64,000 bases of DNA from the NCBI RefSeq assembly GCF_022539665.2, contig NW_026712521.1:1-64000 (forward strand). The letters are read 5' to 3'. Made by a program: the position numbers and the translations under genes. This document shows positions 58,235-64,000 of the stretch, in pieces (within the stretch, counting starts at the first letter, position 1; the number at the start of each line of letters is the position of its first letter). The notes under the pieces are model-generated. The model searched no databases. It was given only the letters and a program-made list of their open reading frames with translations, and was not told where the DNA came from. The DNA comes from Daphnia carinata. Its lineage: Eukaryota; Arthropoda; Branchiopoda; Diplostraca; Daphniidae.

Positions 58235-59618
58235 TTAATTAGTTCTTTTCCTAAGATTATAGCGGGCATTTCCCGAATTGGTTGGGGTGTTTGGTTCGGC
58301 ATAGGACATTCTTTGGTTTTTGATCAGGGGTACAGGATTCGTGGAGTTTTTTTCTGTTGTCAAATTTAATGGGCCAATCTCTGTTGTTACATTTTTACGT
58401 GGTCTCCCAGGGCCTCTTTTGATTTTACTTTCGATTTTCACGTTTGGATTTAGTATTTCTGTGGTGTTTGGTACACTTTCTCGAGGGATATAGAGTTTCA
58501 GGCGATTAGAGTGAACTGTTGCTTTTTGTTTTTTGTTTTCAATGTTTTCGACCTCGTAAGTTATGTCTGAGAAGTTTCGTATGATTCGGAACGGTCCGTT
58601 CCATCTGTTAATGAATTTACCTGCTGATGGTGGAGCTTTTAGCATTACTAAGTCACCAATTTTATACGCAATTCCTTTTGCTCTTTCATCGTAGTATCCT
58701 TTCTGTTTAGTTTGTGCTTTGAAGAGGTGACTTCTTGCCAGGTCTTGAGCGTTTCTCCATTTTTGATAGTATAATCCACTACTGCCTTCGTCGTGCTCGA
58801 AGTTCCGATTTATTTTTATGTCGTTAGGTAGAATTGGTTCTCTTCCGAAGAAAAGGTAAAATGGGGTGTCCTTTAGCGTAGCTTGTTGTGATGTGTTGTA
58901 CGCCAAGGTGACAAATGGTAGGTATTTGTCCCAATCTTCTGGTTCATCTACTACGTAGCAAGCTAGCATATCACACAGAGTTCTGTTGAATCTTTCTACT
59001 AGTCCGTCGGTTTGCGGATGGTAGGCGGTAGTTCTTATCTGCTTGATTTTAAAAAGTTTACACATTTCTTGAACAAGACTCGAAAGGAAATTCGTTCCTT
59101 GGTCGGTTAGCACAATCTCGGGTGCTCCATATTTCGTTATCACTTTATTTACCATAATGGATGCGATTGTTTGGGCGGTCTGGTTTTTCATTGGAAATGC
59201 AAAAACGAAACGACTGGCATAATCAGACAGAACTAGAACATATTTATATCCCTTAACACTTTCTTGAATTGGTCCTACTATATCCATTGCAATGCGTTGC
59301 CATACTCTGTCAACTGGTGGCAGAGGTTGCAATGGTGCTATCGTTGCGCCGAAGGCTTTACGCCTTGCACACCTTAAGCAACTGTTAACGTATGTCGTAA
59401 CATCTGTTCTCATGTTTGGCCAAAAATATTGTCTTTGTAGTCTCGCTAAAGTCTTCGCTATTCCTAAATGTCCTGCTAACATGTGATCATGATTTTCTTC
59501 CATTATTTTTCTTATTGTATTTCCTGGTACCATTAGTCTTCCATATTTGTCTACTAATTCACCTTTTTCGTTTATCTTATATCCATTTATATTCTCTTCC
59601 TTTCTGGTTCCCTGTTTC
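58235..59618 (-). pseudogene. pol: pol of retroelement 2, integrase part
   Basis: Integrase with the HHCC domain (HDHMLAGH, CLRCARRK), D,D,E core (AMDIVGP, LTDQGTNF, GLVERFNRTL) and GPF motif (NRWNGPFRI). The tail has an AT-hook (KRGPGRPRKN) and ends near YNLRKRTN, both shared with retroelement 1. The domain itself is open to the stop at 58235. Upstream, the frame changes at the A10 run (T run 59619-59628), so it is not joined in frame to the RNase H tail. Confidence 0.9.
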
Positions 59619-59960
59619 TTTTTTTTTTATTAAATTACCTATAATTCTTCTGCAATTTATATCGTTATGCTGTAGTCGAACCCATTCGCTTTCTTCCTCT
59701 TTAATTTTGCTTTTAATCGCTCTTGCGTTTACACTAGCTATAGTTGCTACTGGGGTACGACTAAGGGTATCCGCATTTTGGTGCGATTTACCTGGTCGAT
59801 ATCCAATTACGATGTCATATTCTTGGATTTTGAGTGCCCATCTAGCTAGTCGTCCTTCTGGTTCCGCTTTACTCATTAACCATTCTAACGGTCGGTGGTC
59901 GGTGTATACTGTAAATTTACGTCCGTATAGGTAGGTTCGAAATACGTTGATTGCAGGAAC
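59577..59960 (-). pseudogene. pol: pol of retroelement 2, RNase H remnant
   Basis: Encodes TDHRPLEWLMSK followed by ARWALKIQEYDIVIGYRPGK and NADTLSR. Compared with retroelement 1, about 380 bp of the RNase H domain, including its catalytic start, are deleted at about 59960. The deletion also shifts the frame against the RT part. Confidence 0.85.
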
Positions 59961-61498
59961 CTGTAGTAACTAGCCAAACCTAAGAATGAACTCAATTCTT
60001 TTGTATTTTTGGGAGCGGGGTAATCTATAATTGCTTTTAATTTTTTCAAATTTGGTGTTATCCCTTTTCTAGAAACGATGTATCCGAGATAGTCCAATTC
60101 TTCTTTAAAAAATTCACACTTCTTTCTTTTTAGCTTAAGTCCCGCAATTTCCAGAAGCTCGAAAACTTTATCTAGGTGCGATAGATGTTCCTTAATCGAT
60201 TTACTAAATATAATTATATCGTCTAAGTATACTAGGGCGAATTTGTACAGCACGTCTTTCAGAATGTTATTCATTGCTCTTTGGAACGTACTTGGTGCGT
60301 TTGTTAACCCAAATGGCATTCTGTTAAATTCGTACTGTCCAAATTCGCAAATGAAAGCTGTTTTATATTTATCCTTTTCTTCAATCTCGATTTGCCAGTA
60401 TCCGCTCAAAAGATCCAATGATGAAAAATACATAGACCCGCACAATGCATCCACAGTATCGTCAATTCTTGGTAAAGGGTATTTATCTTTAATTGTTATT
60501 TTCTTTAGCGGCCTATAGTCGATGCACATACGCATCTCTCCATCCTTTTTGGGTACCATTACGATGGCTGCGGCAAACGGGCTGTGGCTCTCCCTTATTA
60601 TCTTATTTTTTAGCATTACTTCAATTTTAGATTTTACGGTTTCTTTCAGTGCTTCGGGTGTTCTACGGAGTCGTTGATTAATCGGGATGTCATGTCCGGT
60701 ATTTATAAAATGTTTTACTCGTGATACGAGACCAAGGTCTGATTCCTTGTCCGCAAATAATTGCTCATGTTTGTTAAGTAAGTTTTTTACTTTCGTTAAG
60801 ACTTCAGTTTCAAATTCTGGGATATTGAATTGTGGTGGTTGGCTATCTAGCGGTTTCGTCTTGTCCTGTTTCGAGATATCACACTGGCTAAAAGGTCCTA
60901 AGTTACGGCGATCTTTTGCTGTTAGTTTTCCCTCTTGATTGTTAGTAAGTACTGGTATTATTGGTATGTTAATTCCCGCATTCTCGAAGGTTAGGTTATA
61001 TAACGGTATATTCTGCCTATAGCTATGTTCTACGCCTAAATGGTCATAGCATATTTCTCTATTTCTAGTATTAATTTTCACGTTATTGTTAGATAGAAAA
61101 TCTAAGCCTAAAATGCAATCTTCGTTCAGTTTTTCTATGGCATAGAAGTAGTGATTGATTAAATGGTTATTATTTATGGTAATTGTTAGTTCATATTGCC
61201 CTATTGATTTTAGTGTCTGACCGGATACGGTCCTAAATGTGGGCATATTTTTATTTTTTATTTGTTTTAGTTCTTTTTCATTTATGCTGAGTAAGGTATC
61301 CGCGGAAACTAGACTGGTTGCTGCTCCAGTGTCTATCAAAGCTCTAAGTACTATTCCATAAATTCTAATGGGTATGCGTATTAGTTGGGGTATGTTAGAA
61401 TCTAATTTATCCGATTTTATGCTACTGCGGGTTAGTGCCTTATCTATTCTATTTGTTGGTGATTCGCATAATTCATAAGTGCCATATTGGTCCAACAT
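59885..61498 (-). pseudogene. pol: pol of retroelement 2: protease and reverse transcriptase
   Basis: 537 codons, starting with an ATG in a 55-nt overlap with gag and in its -1 frame, exactly as in retroelement 1. The protease site is DTGAATSLVS. RT motifs are MCIDYRPLKKIT, LDLLSGYWQIE, FGLTNAPSTFQR and catalytic YLDDIIIFS, in the normal order. After SSFLGLASYYR the reading runs into the RNase H deletion and ends out of frame at 59885. RT may have been intact, but without RNase H the copy could not replicate by itself. Confidence 0.9.
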
Positions 61499-64000
61499 TC
61501 TCTTGCTATGTGTCCCTTTTTGTTACACGTATGACAAATTATATCTCTGTTTACTGGGGTATGGACTCCTGTACTGCGATATTGGCGATTGCTATCGTTT
61601 TGCTGCTGGTACCTGATATCTGCGTGGTTGTTAGTCCTGAAAGGTTGTTGGTATCTTCCCGGTTGATGTGTATAGGGGTGGTTTCGTTGGTGTCGGAAGC
61701 CTGTTGTATATGTTGGCTCACGATCCCTTATTGGTGCGTTATGCCTCCAACGTTGTGTAGGTTCGTTTCTCCTAAACGGGCTCGCTTCTCTGCTTTTTGA
61801 AAAACTCGGTTCTCTACTGCGTGAATAACTTGACGCTCTGCTGCGGTCTAAGGTATCTCGGAAACGGACTCTGCCTGGGTACTGTTCTCTGGAGTAGCCT
61901 GGTCTACCTTGGCGTATGTTCGACTGCCGTCCGCTGTTGCCGTCACGGTCGGTGGCTGCAATCTGCACACTATTTTCCTGTGATGATTCACGATCTTTAT
62001 TAAAACATTCCAACTCTAATAATCTCTGGCTAAGTTGTTCTAGTTCAGTTTTTTGTTTAGACAATTCGTGATCTTGTTCTTTCTCACGGTCTGTAATTCC
62101 AGCAATTACTGCCGTTATTTCTCTATCTTCATTATTTTCCTTTTCGTGCAATATCTGTTCTGATATGAACAGTTGTTTGCAAAGCGAATCGAAGTCGTCG
62201 GATTTTTCTGGCATTCTGAGGTATAGCTCCGCTTTTACTTTGGGTAAGATCCCTTGAAGTAATATTTTTATCTTTGTCGTATCTCTCATCTTCTTTACTT
62301 TATTAAATAGTTGATCTTCTATTATTGTTTTGTCGTGGTCGAGTTTTTCTTCCTTTCCCTCCATGGTGTCGTACAGGCTGTTTAATCTCGACACGAAAGC
62401 TCTGCATTTTTCTTCAGGTTTCTGCTTTAACTTCATTAGTTTTTTCTTCAGCGCTGCTATGTCAAATGCATCTTGAAATCTTTCAATTATTGCTGCTTTC
62501 CACTCTCCATATTCCAGCTCGTCTCCTTTCTCGTCGACGTAAGCTTCATGCCATTCCATGGCTTCTCCTTTAAGTCGGTCCGAGAAGAATCGTAGCTTTT
62601 GCTCGTCGTCCCAGTTGTTATTTCGTGCCAAGTGCTCAGCTGCTTTGAGCCATTCGGTTATTAATTTATCGGTGCTTTTACCCTTGAATGGCGGGATGGA
62701 TTTCTTGTCTTCCCTCGAAAAAAGTTCTCCCAGCACTCTTACAATGGGTTGAGTGATGCTCATCATGGCCTCTTCTTCAGCGGTATATTTTCTGCTTCCT
62801 AGATCCGGTCTGGTGGAATCGTCGTGGTGTTTACCCATGGTCCTTTTGAGATGATAGTTTTCTTTTTCCAAGGAGGTTATATTTTTACTTTGGGATTCAA
62901 CTTGTTTTCCCAATAGTTCGATAACTTTTTGCAGTTCTGTTATTTGCTCAGCTTCAAGTTCAAAATGTAGTGATTTATCTTGCACTTCACTTAACGAGGA
63001 TAGGTCGTGTATTTCATTAATTAATCTTGTTACTTCCCCAGGCTGTTCCTGTTTTGTATGGGTCTCTTCGGCTTCGATGAATAGAAGTTCTCGTTGTTTA
63101 TACTCTGCGATACGATTCTCCAGGCGGGATATTTTATTTTCTTGTTCTGCTGTCTGCTTTTTTATTTGCTGAAGTGCTCGATCAAGGTCTTTATTTTTAA
63201 GAACAGTTTCTGCTTGCGTCTTAGTTAGCGTGACTTTTTCTGCTTTTGACTTGTCTAGCTGAGTTTTTATTTCGTTTGTAGCTGCTTCTAATTCTTTTAT
63301 CCTTTCAACGTTTACTGCTATCTGTTTTCTGGTACTGTTTAGTTTTTCTTGTAGTTGGATATTTTCTGCTTCGAGTTTATTAATTGTCTCTTGACCCTCT
63401 CTTTCAACGTTTTCGGTAATTTCTTCTCTCTTTTTCAGCCGGTCTTCGAAATATTTTTCAGCTTCTTGTGTTTTTTGTAAGTCACTCTCCAATTCTGTAA
63501 TTCGGGTATTTGCTTTTTCAAGTGAATCGTTGTTTTCTTGCAGGCGCTCTAGGGAACTGCTGAGCGTGTACTTTGAACTCTTTGCCTTTTTCTTGTTGCT
63601 CTCGATCTGTTTTCGTAGATTGGTATTTTCTGCGGTAATCTGATCTTTTGCTTGCTGCTCTTCTACTTGCTGGTGTAGAGTTTCACTTTGAAGGACAGCT
63701 AACGTTTTGCTGAGGAATTCTTTTTCTTTGCCGTGGACTGTTTTTAACTGGTGGATAAGAGTGTCGACGAAATTATTTTCTTCGCCAGATTTCGCTAGTT
63801 GACTTTTTAAGGCTTCAGTGGTCTTGCTGATTGACTCGTGTGAGGTGGTGTCGTCTTTTGTCTCGAGATTTTGCTTTATTAGTGAGTGAGTGTATAGTTG
63901 TAGAGCGTTGTTTAGCTCTCTGTGGGAGAGTTTTCTCCTTTCTTCCAATTGTTTTATATTTGTTGTTGTTGAAGTTGTTTGGTATGTTTTATTTTTCTCG
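61444..64000 (-). CDS. gag: gag of retroelement 2 (runs off the right edge)
   Basis: An open reading from the window edge to 61444. The first start-like codon inside the window is a TTG at 63948. The frame is open to 64000, and its sequence there (NKTYQTT) matches an internal part of the retroelement 1 gag, so the true start is outside. A long coiled coil (about 63700-62850, shared block KAKSSKYTLSSSLE) is followed by the Gag capsid-like domain (FKGKSTDKLITEWLKAAEH, WDDEQKLRFFSDRLKG), a second helical stretch, an Arg/Ser-rich segment and a CCHC zinc knuckle (CHTCNKKGHIAREC). Unlike copy 1 there is no internal stop. The role is particle assembly and RNA packaging. Confidence 0.9.
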   Translation of the reverse strand, partial: EKNKTYQTTSTTTNIKQLEERRKLSHRELNNALQLYTHSLIKQNLETKDDTTSHESISKTTEALKSQLAKSGEENNFVDTLIHQLKTVHGKEKEFLSKTLAVLQSETLHQQVEEQQAKDQITAENTNLRKQIESNKKKAKSSKYTLSSSLERLQENNDSLEKANTRITELESDLQKTQEAEKYFEDRLKKREEITENVEREGQETINKLEAENIQLQEKLNSTRKQIAVNVERIKELEAATNEIKTQLDKSKAEKVTLTKTQAETVLKNKDLDRALQQIKKQTAEQENKISRLENRIAEYKQRELLFIEAEETHTKQEQPGEVTRLINEIHDLSSLSEVQDKSLHFELEAEQITELQKVIELLGKQVESQSKNITSLEKENYHLKRTMGKHHDDSTRPDLGSRKYTAEEEAMMSITQPIVRVLGELFSREDKKSIPPFKGKSTDKLITEWLKAAEHLARNNNWDDEQKLRFFSDRLKGEAMEWHEAYVDEKGDELEYGEWKAAIIERFQDAFDIAALKKKLMKLKQKPEEKCRAFVSRLNSLYDTMEGKEEKLDHDKTIIEDQLFNKVKKMRDTTKIKILLQGILPKVKAELYLRMPEKSDDFDSLCKQLFISEQILHEKENNEDREITAVIAGITDREKEQDHELSKQKTELEQLSQRLLELECFNKDRESSQENSVQIAATDRDGNSGRQSNIRQGRPGYSREQYPGRVRFRDTLDRSRASSYSRSREPSFSKSREASPFRRNEPTQRWRHNAPIRDREPTYTTGFRHQRNHPYTHQPGRYQQPFRTNNHADIRYQQQNDSNRQYRSTGVHTPVNRDIICHTCNKKGHIARECWTNMALMNYANHQQIE

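Larger units (their letters stand above)
51777..64000 (-). mobile_element. Retroelement 2: Ty3/Gypsy-type element with env and ankyrin ORF (partial)
   Basis: Same orientation, gene order and protein families as retroelement 1, but with an unrelated-looking LTR and clearly diverged proteins, so it is a sister family and not a duplicate. From left: 3' LTR, polypurine tract, ankyrin ORF, env, integrase, RNase H tail, RT and protease, gag. The 5' LTR and the first part of gag lie beyond the right edge. Pol has lost much of RNase H, env has several stops and shifts, and the ankyrin ORF has two frameshifts. Gag is open as far as seen. Confidence 0.92.

Overview
The window looks like a block of eukaryotic heterochromatin, most probably from an arthropod. 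A crustacean with compact genes is a reasonable guess but not proven. The evidence is a very long AT-rich 70-bp satellite, Ty3/Gypsy-type retroelements with an envelope gene, captured pieces of animal mitochondrial-enzyme genes (ABAT-like and AIFM1-like), and spliceosomal GT-AG introns of mostly 57-100 bp. No free-standing intact host gene is visible. Everything is satellite or mobile DNA nested in satellite.

Layout. 1-83 is satellite. 84-18557 is retroelement 1, on the minus strand, with its 5' LTR at the right and truncated. Its order is gag, pol (protease, RT, RNase H, integrase), env and an ankyrin-repeat ORF. Its env is split by a 5.17-kb foldback-type DNA element (element A, 3950-9123) flanked by a 9-bp target duplication. 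Element A carries a SINE, a coiled-coil gene copy and exon-intron fragments resembling ABAT and AIFM1. 18558-39649 is about 300 tandem copies of the 70-bp satellite. 39650-46259 is a giant palindromic foldback element (element D) with divergent copies of the same coiled-coil gene on its two arms. 46260-49728 is satellite, 49729-50672 a small foldback element (element C), and 50673-51776 satellite. 51777-64000 is retroelement 2, also minus strand, with the same gag-pol-env-ankyrin order but a different LTR. It runs off the right edge inside gag.

How the parts relate. The two retroelements are diverged relatives. Both keep the order gag / -1 frame pol / env / ankyrin ORF, a splice-acceptor-like AG directly before the env ATG, an AT-hook in the integrase tail and near-identical polypurine tracts. 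Both are decayed: single-base frameshifts (several in A runs), in-frame stops, and an RNase H deletion in copy 2. Elements A, C and D share a terminal motif close to GRTWGSCGGWGAAAWAGG, terminal repeats built of short tandem units, and 8-9 bp target duplications, so they look like one foldback superfamily. No transposase was recognised in any of them.

The points most worth follow-up are the conserved ankyrin accessory ORF, the envelope with lectin-like and mucin-like parts, the host-exon capture by element A, and the palindromic gene-carrying element D.
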